Shown here one piece after another: positions 1 through 31,308 of a DNA stretch of 64,000 nt (positions are counted from its first letter, which is position 1; each line of letters opens with the position of its first letter). Source of the DNA: Coturnix japonica (Eukaryota > Chordata > Aves > Galliformes > Phasianidae); assembly GCF_001577835.2 (NCBI RefSeq), contig NC_029521.1, positions 2,080,398-2,144,397 on the forward strand, written 5' to 3'. A program made the translations under genes and the position numbers. The notes beneath the pieces are model-generated. The model searched no databases. It was not told the origin of the DNA and saw only the letters and a program-made list of their open reading frames with translations.

Positions 1-383
1 GTGATTGAAGAGGCCAGTGGGATCACAAGTCTGTAGAGGGAGCAGACGGACAAATAGTCAAACAGTACATTTCCAGGAATTTGTTTCTTTGGAAAACGAA
101 GTAAAAATGTTGGCATCTGAAGAACAGCATTCAGCTGCTCCAGCCAGGCAGGAATTGCCTCAGATGCTCGTTCAGTTTGGGCTTACTCTTGCTGGTAAGG
201 GCTGATTTAAGGATGGAGCTTTAGTTCATTCCTAGGTGGGAGGCTGATGTCCTACAGGAAGGAAATGCATAGCAATGGATGTTATGCTACACTGACAGCA
301 AAGCAGACACCCTTATTACACAGGTCCCTTGTAACAAGGGAAACAAGCGACCTGAGAGAGAAGGTAGGATTTTAAAGAGTACA

Positions 384-462
384 CAAGCCTGTTTCCCCTC
401 TTGAGGGGGGAATTAGAAGAAAACCTAAATGACAAGCTTGTTCTTCCTCTTGAGGGGAGAAT
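384..462. repeat. Two direct 30-base repeats, each with a small hairpin
   Basis: Copies at 384-413 and 433-462 match at 25 of 30 positions and are offset by 49 bases. Each contains CCTCTTGAGG, a perfect small palindrome. They adjoin the possible LTR. Confidence 0.7.
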
Positions 463-800
463 CATTTCAACCGGCGATAAGTGCCTGAAGCACAGGGCTG
501 GGAGTGCATAATCTTGTTTGGTTTATTAAGGAGTAGACACCCGTTGGTAAAGGGGCTATTTGTTCATCGGCCCAGACGGAGCAAAGATGCTGCAAAAAGT
601 AGCATACATCAAGGCGGTGTTTACGTCGTTTTTCCCATACAGGAAAACTGACTTTGGTAATCAAAGGAAATATTTTGCTATCACGCAAGATTTATAAGGC
701 TGTTAGCAATGACGTTTTTGCAACATAGATCAATGTCATGTCTGAAGAGAGGCCGAGACAGGCTAACAAAATAAACCGTGAGTCAACGCATTGGAAAAAA
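430..800 (-). mobile_element. Possible solo LTR of an endogenous retrovirus (fossil)
   Basis: On the minus strand a CCAAT motif, a TATA-like CTTATAAATC near 688-697 and an AATAAA near 524-529 follow in LTR order. The patch is richer in CpG than its surroundings. No internal viral genes are seen, so if it is an LTR it is a solitary one. Family not recognised; boundaries approximate. Confidence 0.35.
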
Positions 801-3800
801 CTGTGCTAAATTGAATTTTAGAGCTCCACATTTAAGATAGCAATGCTACTAGTAAGCCCTAACAAGGGGAAATAAAATCATTAAATTGCTTTTTGCTTTA
901 TGAAGTAGACTTTTTTGTTTTGCTTTTCTTAGGAGCTATTACATTGCAGTCTGTTATACCCAATTTAGTCAGACCGTGGAAGCCTTGCCCCAGTTTAAAG
1001 ACATACCAGTTAAATTTTGCTTCTGACAAAGGAAGGGGATCTTGGTAGAATACCTACAAGTATTTTTAAATTTAAAATGAGTTTATTTTCTTGCTGTGAT
1101 TTTAGTGTTTTCCTATGAGCTACAATTGAGGCTGAATTTTATAACATTTTCTAGAACTGAAATGATTTGGAGGGAGGATTTTGTAGGAGATAAACATTTT
1201 TAAAGCAGAAAGGCACAGAAACTCTACTGGTTGTGACCTACAGTACTTTGTGCTCATTGTGCAATTATTCTGAGGTCGTTCAGGTGAGATGGTTACCCCA
1301 AGGTAAGACTTGCCTCTGTTTTAGAGATCATTTTGAGTCTCAGCTTCAAAAATGCAGTTTCCTAGCATTGAAACAAAAACTGCTTTTCTTTTCAGCTTAT
1401 TTAATTTCACAATCCTAGGAAAAAATCCCACCTTAGAGCAACATTTCACCTCTCCAGTGCTCTGACTATTCCTCTGGAAGTTAATGATTTCTTGAACATG
1501 TGAGTATTTAATCAGCGATCAGCAGTGTGGGTTTGTTAGGCAGTGATCTGAGGCAAAACCATGGGTAGAAAATTCACTTAACATAGCTGGTTATTAACAT
1601 TTATTAATTTCACGAGTGGTTTGACTGAGCTTTTGGTAGAGGAAGCCTGCACTTTGTCTTGGCACAGCGTGATACAAAACATTACTTAGGCTGAATTGTC
1701 TCACGTTTAATCAGCGGAAAATGAGTTGTTTTTCATACTAAACTGATTTATTCAGTGGAAGGTCCGCCTTTCTTTTGTTAGAAATCACGTTCAGGTCTTC
1801 AAAAGGGACCTTAGTCTAATTACTTCCTCTTTGCTGATTAGATCTGTTACAAATTACAGTTTGGGTCTGCTTTTCAGTATACAAGCCCATCTAATGAGCT
1901 GTGCTCCCAGCTTCTGGTCACAGACTTAATCTAAGTGACTGCTTTTGTCAGATGAGAGCATCTCACCTCTAGGGAAAAGAAACGTAAGAAAATGTCCACT
2001 TTGTTCTGGGGAGGGCAGGAAGCTTCCAATGTTTTACAGCTTTCGTGGGCTTACATGCAATATTATAGCTTATGGTTCTAAGTACCTGTAAATTTGGAGG
2101 GTCTAGATTTTGCAAGTGCAGTTCTGTCTTTCACGTATTACACAGCAGTGAAGTCAGTTGCTTTTAAGCCTTCCTGACTTTTTGCCTGATCAGTTGTTCT
2201 GTTGCTGTTTCATCTTAGAATAACCTATTGACACTTGTCTTGGCTATCTGTGTAGATAACATTTCATGGTGGTCACAAGGAGCTTACTATAGAAAGGTTT
2301 ATCTCATCTGAGTAGTGTTCTGTTTTGCAAATCCTTCAGTACTCATTATATTAAAAAGAAACCCACCAAAAAACAACACAATACCAACAACATAAACTCA
2401 ACAACAAAAAACCTTTGTTATGTTTTGATTGCAATCTCTTTAAAGCCACTTCTGAACTGTTGCATCGTACAGTGCAAAGCTTAATGGAATCCTAATTCAT
2501 GGCTGAGACTCCTAACTATGACACTAATACAAATAATAAATGTTTCACTGATGCACGTTACCCATGAATGAGATGGATACAAAGTGTTATGTTCTATGAA
2601 AGTTCAAGAGCAGTGAGATAATGATAATGTGCAAGAGTGGAGGCTTGCCACTAAGCTTTCTGTAAGATTTTGGTTTTTCTCCTTACCAGGAGGTATTTTT
2701 TTAAGTAAGATTGGTTAAATATGGCTTTTTGGAGTTGATGTAGTTAATGATTGTATCCTCATGCTTCTATTGGAAGGTAAAAAGAAGTTCTTAACCAAAC
2801 ACATCAGCATTCTACTTACCAAAATAGTGTAATTAGTTTGAGCTGCAATTGCATCCTTAAATCTCTGCATCTTCTCAGAATCCTGTTGGGGGAATTAAAA
2901 TGTATCTCTTATTGCCTGAACTCTCAAAGAGATCGTATTTTCCATCAATTAACTGGCAACCAAACAGCGAGCACTCTCAAATGTCCTTTGCTCCTTGCTC
3001 AGGTGAAAGCATTCTTCATAACTGAAAAGCCAGAAGGATTCAGTGTCCTACTCAGTAACCATGTATGGTTGTGCATGGGTTGAACAAGGCAGTTGGTGGT
3101 TGGTTGTTTGAGGCCAGAGCAAGATTTGTAGTTCCGTTCCATGGATTTGGGGCATGTAGATTATTACTAATTGAATTACTGCATCTGAAGTAAGGAAATA
3201 ATTGCTTAATGTAATTCAGCATTTTCAGAACAGCCGGGCCTCTTTTCCAAAATGCTTTATCTGGGCAATGGCAGTGATATTAATGACAACTATTACTGGT
3301 ATTTTACTAGCTGGTCAAAAAAAACCGAACCACTCCCCTGTATGAAAAGGCATCTAGAATTTTTCAAGGCTGTTCTACCCTCCATAGGTGCCTCAAATTG
3401 CAGATAACAGGCTTGTAAATTTCAAGTCCTGTCAAAAGTCAGGCTTTCATGCCAACAGAATGATCTGAAGAAATGTTGCCCTGCTGTATGTCAAGGCAGA
3501 AGGTGCAACACTGGGAGGCTCTGAAACAGCCAGAAGAGACTGGGTCTCCAGATGAACTGGGGGCCTTCAGCTCCTGTAGATGATAAATGGTCTCTTTAAC
3601 AAAGAATTCATTTTGGAAGCAATTCAAGGCCACCATCAGGGACCTTCAAATACAGAGTCTGATATTTTTTTTCCATAGGGCTAGAGGCAGGCCTTAGTTC
3701 CATTATACAGATTAAATTACCACGTGCGGTCTTTAAATCTGATTAATTTACAGCTAGTCCAGCAATCTCTGCAGTGTCAGATGCTGCCTCTTTTACAGCA

Positions 3801-5949
3801 AGTGTCAAACACATGAGATATTTCTTCTGCTAGAGAATGAATCTGATTTGATCAATCTGTGGTGACCGTTCAAGCTATCATTTGAAGAGAATTCTTATTA
3901 GAAAAACATTTTCACCTTGATTTAGATTAATGGCTATTAGCAAAATAATGTTCTGAGGAGTCCAAGGCTCCTTAAACCAAGTGATGCATCTCTTTATAAA
4001 ACATATATATGTATCAGAATTAATCCCATCCAGAGGCATTCTGTAGATCTAAAGAAATCATCTCAAAGAAGTTAAGTGAATGTTGTTTCCATTGGTTCTA
4101 TGATCATCATATATATGTGTTTTGGATGGAGAGATGCTAAAATCAAAACAAAAAATTTCTGTATTCTTTAAGTTTGTGGGATAGAACACTTGCCAGCTGT
4201 TTTAAATGCCCTTTGCATCTCTCAATAGACAAGGGCTCATGGATTGGTTTGCATTATACTTGTAGTGTTTGGTTGTTTTCAAGAGCAATGGAACATTATT
4301 CTCACTATTTGTTACTGCTAAAGTGTGAAGCATCAAGATTTAGAGGGTTAGACTGAGCTCCTCCTAGACTGGCTTGATGTGTTTCTGCTTGCTTGTTTGA
4401 AGCAGTACAGCTTGGGATGCTGTCAGATATTGGCAAAGTCTTACCTTTGAATGGTAAGACAATGTTCCCATGTAAGACAATATGTTGAAGGTTTGGGAGA
4501 CCTGCAGAAGTTGTTAAGTTTTGGACCAAGGAGACTGGAAAGAGATTATTGGAGAGCAAGGATCTGGCAAAAACATCCCAGGAGCACTCTGGCTCCTTCT
4601 AGGAGTGCAGGCATGGGGTTGCCACTGGGAACCTGAACATAGAAGGAAAGGTGTTCAGAGTTGCCAGCAGCTGATGGAATAGCAGAAAGAACCTTGTTGT
4701 GGGCAGTCAGACAGGACTCTGATAACAGCATTTTCTTGCCTATTACATGGTGGCCACTATTATGTGTAATAGCATGGTCGCATTCTGTTCTGAATTACTC
4801 ACTCAACAGAGGAAATTACCTCTGCTTTCCTTTGAGCTATTGTTATAACACTGGAGCTTTTCAAGTCTTCTTCATTGAGAGCTAAACTCTAGGTATGGTA
4901 ACCAGAAGGAGGTCAAAAAAGCCATGGAACGCTGACTACTCCTCTGGACAATTTTTCCCCTCATCCTTTGGGGTGTTAGAGCTTGGTTTACACCATTTCA
5001 GTAATTTATGCTTAATTCTACAGTCCAGCAGTATTTCTACTGATACTACACTAGATATTGAAGAACAGCTAGGCTGGTTTTGCTCTGCAAAATAGTTTAT
5101 GCCGTGGCTGCCTGTTGCAACCCAACAGCCACCTGGAAATTCCCTGTACGGCAGTAAAGTGCAGTGAGTGGAAATGGCACACAGTGAGGTGCTGAGGGAG
5201 GCTCTGCAGGGATGATGGGCACAGAGCTGTTCATGCAGCTATAGTTTCAGCTCTGTCAGCTGCACCTCTTTGCACAGCCATCTTACATACAGAGTATTCA
5301 CTCTCCTGGCAAACAGATGGTAGCATCTCAAAGAAAAGTAAGCTTTTATTTTTGCAGAGTGATGTCAGGGCAGTTTGGAGCATTGTTTTATTATGATTTG
5401 TTTTATCATGAAAGCTTTTCCATCTTGCAGCCCTCTTGGAGGTCCCCCTGAAAACTAAGTGTATGTGGCCGAAACATGACTTCAAAATCAAAAAGATGAG
5501 CCACAACACATCCACTGGAATGAAAATGTGAATTTATGCCACATCACACATTGTGACCTGCCACTGGGCTACCTGCTGCTGCAAGGGAGCAGCCAGGCAT
5601 TTATAAATGGAGTAGCAATGTAATAACAGCCATGAAGTTTTCATGTTCAGCCTAGATATTTAGATCTGGTGATAGGTCAGTTGGACAGCAATGTTAAGTC
5701 TAATATCAAATGTTGTTTGTTTCAGTGTCATGTCTAGGCCCTAGAATCCTTTGTATGCTCAATTAAATCAGCAAATATTCAGATTAATAGTCGGTTTGCA
5801 CAAAGAGCAAAGTCCCATGAGACCAGTTGCTCTGTGCTATGCCTTTATGTTCTCAGTTAACAGTTAAAAAGTGAGAGGAAGGGCATCATGAACGTATTTA
5901 GTTGCTTAGGGTTTTGTTAGGGAAGGCAGAAGGAGCCAGACCAACATAC

Positions 5950-25388
<19,439 letters not shown>

Positions 25389-25465
25389 TCCTGCATTTCC
25401 TTTGAGATTGTTGAGGACAGAAATTGCAGTCACTCGGGGGGCTCCCAGAGCCTCACACCTCTGTT

Positions 25466-27514
25466 CTGGAAACAGAGAAGATTTAAAGTCCAGTCAGTAC
25501 CCATTATTTATAATGAAAATGTACATAAGAAGTATTCCCTGTGCGAGCATACACAAGGCTCAGAATGCAAAATTGTAGTACAGCATTCAGAACTGGCTAA
25601 TCCAAACCCTATAGAGTTTGGTCTGTTGGTCCGTTAATCCTATTACACTATAGGTTTACTTATCTAGAACAATCTTATATGGCCTCCCTCTGCTGTTTTG
25701 AATTACAGTACAGTTGCACAGACCCAGGGAGGTGCTGTCACCTGTGTGTTAAGGATGTGGAGGCTGCAGAAAGGGCTGTGATGGGGGCTGGAAGCTCGAG
25801 GGATGTGGGTGCTTTAGGGCAAAGCTTCTGCCCTGGGGGACCCCAATAGTGTGCCTAGGCAGGCTGGCTGTGGGGGGACTGAAGATGGAGGCACATGCTG
25901 CCTTTCAGCTGCTCCACTCATTCTTTCCAAATAGCAGCTACTTATCCAGGAGGATGGCTTCAACCTGCCATCAACATCAACAGTTAAAGCAGAGTGAGTT
26001 TTGTGTGTGTGTGTGGACAGGTCTTGGCATGTCACAGATGTTCCTTTGTAATTGTTTTGCATTATGAATATGCAAAATAGAAAGTGTATGTTGACTAAGT
26101 AGGAAATAGAGTAATATTTCCTCTCTGAAACCTGTAGGACTACAAATTCAGAGCACTTCTACGTTACGATCATTTCTTAAGCAGCTTTTAAATGCAATTT
26201 AGATTAAAAATAAATAAATAAGGGAATTTGTGAAAGCAAAATAAAGAGTTTTGGTTAGGGGTGGGCAGGGAGGGCTGTGTTATGCCTGTCCAGAGAAGCT
26301 GGCTTGGCTGTTCCAGTTCTGTGGCCTCAGCACATCTTCACCAACCTGTACATTGCCATTGAGGCTCTGTGCTGATGCCGACCTATCTCTGTCCTGCACT
26401 GGCTGCCAGTGGGGCTGTGCTGTGGGAAGTAGGTTGTGTAAGGCTGACAGGCATCCCTGGGGTGCTGCAATGAGCCATTTCATGTTGATCTGTCATCTGC
26501 TCAGGATTTTAACTCAGACAGGAGCCCGTTTCCCTCACCAAAAGGCCACATTAACCCGCTGTGCTGCTCCGCTCCCTCCTGTGTGCTACACTGGTCTCAT
26601 TGCATCGCACTGCGCTCTGCTCAGAGCAACTCTGGTTCAAAGCACTCCAAATAATGGACGTGTCCTGTAGCTCATGGAAGATGGGGGTTTGCTCCCATGT
26701 GTGCAGCTCCCCAGCAGCATTCACAACAGAGCAGCCATTTTGTCTTCAGGGACTGTTTCACCCTAGAGGAAAAATCTCGTCGCTATCCTGCTGTTTATTG
26801 GGACTTTTGTTCTCTCTCTCCTGACGTGTTTGTTTGTTTGTTCTGGTCATGCTGCAGTAAATATCACCAACTCTAGGTTCATACTTTCTCTCTGTGAACA
26901 GTAGTGCTAACAACCAGCCCGCTTAGGTGGTGCTGGCGGAGTGAACTGTGCTTTCCTTTGTCATGTGGATGAACTGAGGCTTTGTCTCTGGTTTGACAGC
27001 TCCCAGCTTAGCATCACACCCAATCCTGTATTTGCTTAACACTCAACAAGGAAACTGACACAAGGGCAAATCCGGCCGAAATTCAAGATGACTTCAAAGT
27101 CGCTCACTCAGATGGTAGTGAGGAGTGTTGTCAAAGTTATTAGAAAAAAAGAAATTAATCCCAGCTGTTTTTATTTACAGCTGGCTTAGTTGGGAAGGCC
27201 GGGGTGAGCAGCTTAGCAGGATGGCTGTGCATCCCGGCAGCCTGGGGAGCCGGTGGCTGTCCCGACAGCTCGGAGCAGCAGCTCAAATCCACAACAAAAG
27301 GCACTCTCTGATCTCTCTGTTAGCAGATAGCAGCAAGGGCTGCTGCTCTAAGCCTGGATGATAATGCTCCCGTTCTCTATGCATGCTGGACCTAGGAGGC
27401 AGCCTCCAGTATATCACAGAAAGTCACTGGGGCACTGTCTGTTGGTCGCCCTCAGTGTTATCAGGAATCTCTACTTAAAGTTATCAGGAATCTAAGAATA
27501 ATATTTGTCTTACC
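25466..27514 (-). other. CHAT 5' intron
   Basis: About 2 kb between the candidate leader exon and the first coding exon. A plus-strand open frame of 139 codons at 26251-26670 has no recognisable domain and is not called. A short TG repeat lies at 25999-26012. Confidence 0.5.
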
Positions 27515-28560
27515 AGGAATGCGAGTGCACGGAGCATGTTGCAGCCACTAATAGACGGCAGTGACAGGAGCCTCCCTCCCATCTCCATGAGCCCCCCATG
27601 GGCCACAGCAGCGGCGGGACCCGTCGAGGACCGCTTCTTCTCTGCTATCGACGCTCCCCGAGCCCTTCCCACACCCCAACCCTGGGCAGCCATCGTCGCC
27701 TCCCCTCGCGGCGGGGCGGCCCCGTGGGTGCCTTCAGTACAGCGGAATCCGGCGAGGGGAACCCCGCGGTGCTCCGCTCCCGCTGCCAGGCACCCGGTTC
27801 CCCCCCGCCCGGCTCTCGCAGCCGCGCCGTCGGGGCGCTCCGCCCGCCCGTACCTGCGGCTCGGTGCCCTCCGGCGGCTCAGGGCGGGCGCGACGTCTCT
27901 GTCCAAGGTACCTCCGCCACAGACAGGTCCCCTCTGGGCGAGGGCGTGCGGAGCGCGGCTCGGCCCCGACGCCGCCTGGCTCCTCCCCGACCCGCGCCCC
28001 CGGCACCGCCCGGCCCGGCCCGGCCCTCCCGCCCCTCCCGCCGCGGTCGACACGAGCTGCTGCCTCTCGGGGCCGAACCCGACGCCGTCACTGGCGGCAG
28101 CGTGCCCCGTGCCTGCCGTGTCCCGGCGGAGCCCCTCGTCGGGGCAGTCGAGAAGCTCCCGGAGAGCGCAGGGAGACCCTGAAGGCTGCGGTTTCCGCCG
28201 CCGGGGCTGCCCAGAGCGGGGGCTGCCACGAGGGTCGGGCACCCACACGGCTCCTGGAAGCTCCGGGGCCGAACGGGGCGGGAGGCGCTGCCCGCGGGGG
28301 CGGCTTGGCCCCGGGGCGGCGGCTGGCAGCCACTGTGCAGCTGACGGCGAAGCGGCTGAGGGAAACGGGGTTCCGTTCTCACCGCCGCTCCGTCGCCGGC
28401 CCGGTCGCCCCGACGGCACTGCGGCGCGGCTCCGTGGCGGAGACGGGAGGCGGCTGTGCGTCTCGCGGCCCCCGGGGGGCAGCTGAAAGCAGTTCGGGAG
28501 TCGCCGTGGCCGTTTGTGTCCGTTCTTTTCTACCCCCGAGACTAGAAGTCGTTTGTTTTG
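27515..28560 (-). promoter_or_regulatory. Second CpG island; possible downstream CHAT promoter and leader exon
   Basis: About 1 kb of CpG-dense sequence 3' of SLC18A3 and 5' of the CHAT start codon. A minus-strand donor ATTCCTG|GTAAGA closes a possible leader exon at 27514. This position matches the N/M-type alternative first exons known in mammalian CHAT. In the CHAT frame the exon carries a TAG with no later ATG, so translation would still begin at 25388. Several long open frames on both strands (up to about 310 codons) are of random GC-rich composition and are not called as genes. Confidence 0.45.
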
Positions 28561-29099
28561 TTTCCTGACGAGGTAGGAATTAAAGCAAACGATTTCTTTT
28601 TATTTCGAGAGAAATGTACGGAGCCAAACGTGCCCTCAGGTGCCGCTGCGGTTGGATCGAAGGCTTTCGCTTCCTGAGAAGGAGCGAACGAAAAACTTCA
28701 CCCTCGTTTCTTTGTTTTGTTAGTTCCTATCGGGGCGTGCACAACGCGATCGGCGCGGCGCTCAGCACCGAGAAAAGAGTTTTCCGGGGTTGAATACGTA
28801 ACTGCTGGCAACGTAAGGCTGGGAATATGTGTTATATGAAATTGGGAGAACTAAATTTGTGCGGGAGTATGAGACCACGGGGGACGTTTTTAGGTGATCG
28901 GCGGTGAGCTTGTAGGGCAGCCTCGTTCTCTCGGACCCGTTAATCTGTGTTTTGAGGAATGAATGAGCACGTTTAGTGCAGGGCTTCTCCCCGGGCGGGT
29001 CTCGTAACCGATGGGATCGGCGTTATCGGGAATTGGCAGCAGAGGGGTTACGCTGAGCACAGCCGAGCTCCCTCCCTCCAGCAGCCCTCAGCAACGTAA

Positions 29100-29739
29100 C
29101 AAAGACAATCGATCCCCTTCAGTTCCATTTATTCAGATTGTATTGTTCTGGTAGTTTGGACTTGAACATAACACAGCATATTGCACTTACCGGAGAGCGG
29201 CACAAGAAAAAGTACAATGCTTCGGTTTATTCCCAAGGAATGATAAGATACTGGGATGGTCGTTGCTCTTCTTAAATATATGAAACCAAGCGAAAATCTA
29301 AGTATATGTACACGAGATTTATTAAGTCCCTGAATATACCATTCAAAATTGTACACGGATTTTTTTTTTTTTTGCTTTACTTTTCTCCTCCCTCCCCCCA
29401 GTTTTTTCTTTACAGAGATATACATTATGGCACGCTCTGTTTCAGCTCGAGCAAACTTTACACAATCACACTCCAGCTGGGAGGCTGCTTCCTTTTTTCA
29501 AGGATGCCCATGATCACTCAATATTTATTTCCCCCCCCCAGGATTTCTCCCACCCCTCACCAAAACGCTGAAGGAAATACTGATTAAAATAAGTCTAGAA
29601 GAAGAAAGCCATTACATCATGACAAAGGCTAAACTGTATATATTGCACATCAGTACAGAAACGGAATGCAGTAACGCTTTCATTCCCCCTGTCCCCTCTC
29701 CTTCGCATCCCCCCTCATCCCCAGTCTGTGTGGGAGGAC
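29100..29739 (-). other. SLC18A3: SLC18A3 3' untranslated region with poly(A) signals
   Basis: Minus-strand AATAAA hexamers lie at 29524-29529, 29318-29323 and 29128-29133. Any of these could end the transporter message. A run of 14 T on the plus strand (A on the transcript) lies at 29360-29373. No other gene is seen here. Confidence 0.45.
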
Positions 29740-31308
29740 CTAACTGTACTCATATTCTGACGAGTCTTCCTCGGACACCTCTGTCAGGTCCCTGCGGTAT
29801 GAGTCCGTGCCATTCTCCTCCGTGTCACCCGCTGGCCGCAGGCTTTTGCCCACACCTCTGCGCTCCTCCATTTTGATGGTGTCGTAGAGTCCCTTAGGTC
29901 CTTCTTCAAGGAGGATGTTCCTCTCCGAGTGAGAGGGTTTCATCTGGCAGACGTTTTTGAGGAAGATGAGAACGGGGGCGTAGAGCACGTTGGCGAGCCC
30001 CATGCCCAGGTTGAGCTGCACGAAGCCCATGGTGTGTACAATCTGGCCGGCCACGACGGGCCCCAGGGCGTACGCCACACAGTAGGAGATATCTGCGATG
30101 GCGTAGACGCTGCCGTAGACGGAGACGTGGCGCACATCCACCAGGAAGGCCAGGGTGGGCAGCAGCGCCGTGTCCACCAGGGCGATGCCGAAGCAGATGC
30201 CGCAGAGCGGGATGATGACCTGCCAGAAATTCCTGCAGGCCGGCACCAGGCAGGAGCTGGCGCCGATGATGGCCATGCCCAGGGCCCCGTAAAACCACTG
30301 AAGGTGCGGATAGGCGGCGGCCAACCGGACGGTGACGTAGACGCCCAGCACGTGGGGGAAGAAGGCGGGCAGCCAGGTGAGGCCCACCTCCCACTCGCTG
30401 GCCCCCATGGACTCCTTCATCCAGTTGGCGATGGTGGGCTCCAGGAAGGCCAGGGGGATGTTGCAGGTGGCCAGGGCCCCCGCGACCACGGCGATGTAGG
30501 GGTCTATCATGAGGCGGTGGATGGGGGTGCCCACGGGCATGTTGGCCCTCGCCCCGGCGGCGCAGGGCGGCGCCAGGGCCAGCAGCAGCAGCCCGTCGAA
30601 GAGGCAGACGCAGGCCAGCACCAGGAAGGGCACCTGCTTGCCGGCGAACTCGTAGAGCACGCCGCCGAACGGGGGCGCGGCCAGGCTGCCGAAAGAGATG
30701 CAGGCCAGCGCCGTGCCCAGGGCGCGGCTCCGCGCCGGCTCCTCGGAGTAGCGGTCGGCGATGAGCGCGATGCCCGCAGTGTCGGCGAAGGCCGAGCCCA
30801 GCCCCTGCAGGCTGCGCGCCGCGAACAGCGTCGCGTAGTTCCCCGCGAAGGCGAAGGTGGTGGTGGAGAGGAACATGACGGCCAGCCCGGCCAGCAGCGG
30901 CGCCTCGTAGCCCACGCGGTCGATGATGGTGCCGCTGAGCGGGTTGACTAACAGCTGCAGCATGGCCTTGGAGGCGAACAGCACCCCGATCTGCACGTCC
31001 TCGTTGTCCCCCGTGGCCGGCGGGTACCGAGCCGGCAGGAGGCTCCGGTTGCCGCCTCCGCTCTCGCCGTCCCCGCCGTCGCCCCCGCCGCCGCGCACGG
31101 CCGCGAAGTACTCGGGGATGATGGGCACGATGACCATGTAGAGCATGTTGTCCAGCAGCAGCGCCACGCACACCACCAGCAGCAGGAGCCGCCGCTGCCG
31201 CCTCGCGTCCCCCATGGCCGTGCCCAGCCTCCGCCGCCGCTCGCCCACCGCCTCCGACAGCCGCGCCACGGCGGCCCGCGCCCGCCCCGCGCCCCCCTCC
31301 TCCGCCAT
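29740..31308 (-). CDS. SLC18A3: Vesicular acetylcholine transporter, intronless
   Basis: A proton antiporter of the major facilitator superfamily that loads cytosolic acetylcholine into synaptic vesicles. One uninterrupted 522-codon frame, close to the 532 of human. The N-terminus ([17 protein letters not shown]) aligns with human, which supports the start at 31308; its context has G at -3 and G at +4. TM1 at about 41-65 contains Asp53 (human Asp46) in [11 protein letters not shown] Gly-rich luminal loop of about 35 residues follows, with one N-glycosylation site, Asn87-Arg-Ser. Further segments are clear, e.g. [20 protein letters not shown] (162-181) and [20 protein letters not shown] (388-407). 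The cytosolic tail keeps the trafficking block [16 protein letters not shown] with its dileucine and ends in acidic SEYEYS. It sits upstream of the CHAT coding exons on the same strand, as in the conserved cholinergic locus. Confidence 0.97.
   Translation of the reverse strand: MAEEGGAGRARAAVARLSEAVGERRRRLGTAMGDARRQRRLLLLVVCVALLLDNMLYMVIVPIIPEYFAAVRGGGGDGGDGESGGGNRSLLPARYPPATGDNEDVQIGVLFASKAMLQLLVNPLSGTIIDRVGYEAPLLAGLAVMFLSTTTFAFAGNYATLFAARSLQGLGSAFADTAGIALIADRYSEEPARSRALGTALACISFGSLAAPPFGGVLYEFAGKQVPFLVLACVCLFDGLLLLALAPPCAAGARANMPVGTPIHRLMIDPYIAVVAGALATCNIPLAFLEPTIANWMKESMGASEWEVGLTWLPAFFPHVLGVYVTVRLAAAYPHLQWFYGALGMAIIGASSCLVPACRNFWQVIIPLCGICFGIALVDTALLPTLAFLVDVRHVSVYGSVYAIADISYCVAYALGPVVAGQIVHTMGFVQLNLGMGLANVLYAPVLIFLKNVCQMKPSHSERNILLEEGPKGLYDTIKMEERRGVGKSLRPAGDTEENGTDSYRRDLTEVSEEDSSEYEYS

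Larger units (their letters stand above)
1..5949 (-). other. CHAT intron, left part
   Basis: I looked for the missing C-terminal CHAT exons (for example the MAITGMAIDNHLL and MFCCYGPVVPNGYG blocks) on the minus strand and did not see them. Apart from the possible LTR near 430-800 and the adjacent repeats, I see ordinary AT-rich intron. Confidence 0.6.

Noticed and set aside
5161-5515. Possible C-terminal CHAT exon in the 94-codon minus-strand frame
   Set aside because: The translation does not match the conserved C-terminal blocks of choline acetyltransferase.
26251-26670. 139-codon plus-strand frame in a CHAT intron
   Set aside because: No recognisable domain, no clear splice or promoter context; a frame of this length is plausible by chance.
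27484-28568. Several long open frames (up to 316 codons) on both strands
   Set aside because: They lie in a CpG island where stop codons are rare. Composition is Pro/Arg/Ala/Gly-rich and overlapping frames exist on both strands.
29929-30951. 340-codon open frame on the plus strand
   Set aside because: It is the antisense of SLC18A3. High GC at codon third positions keeps the opposite strand open, and its composition is low-complexity.
29906-31171. 421-codon minus-strand frame overlapping SLC18A3
   Set aside because: A shifted frame of the same gene, rich in Arg, Ala, Gly and Pro, with no domain.
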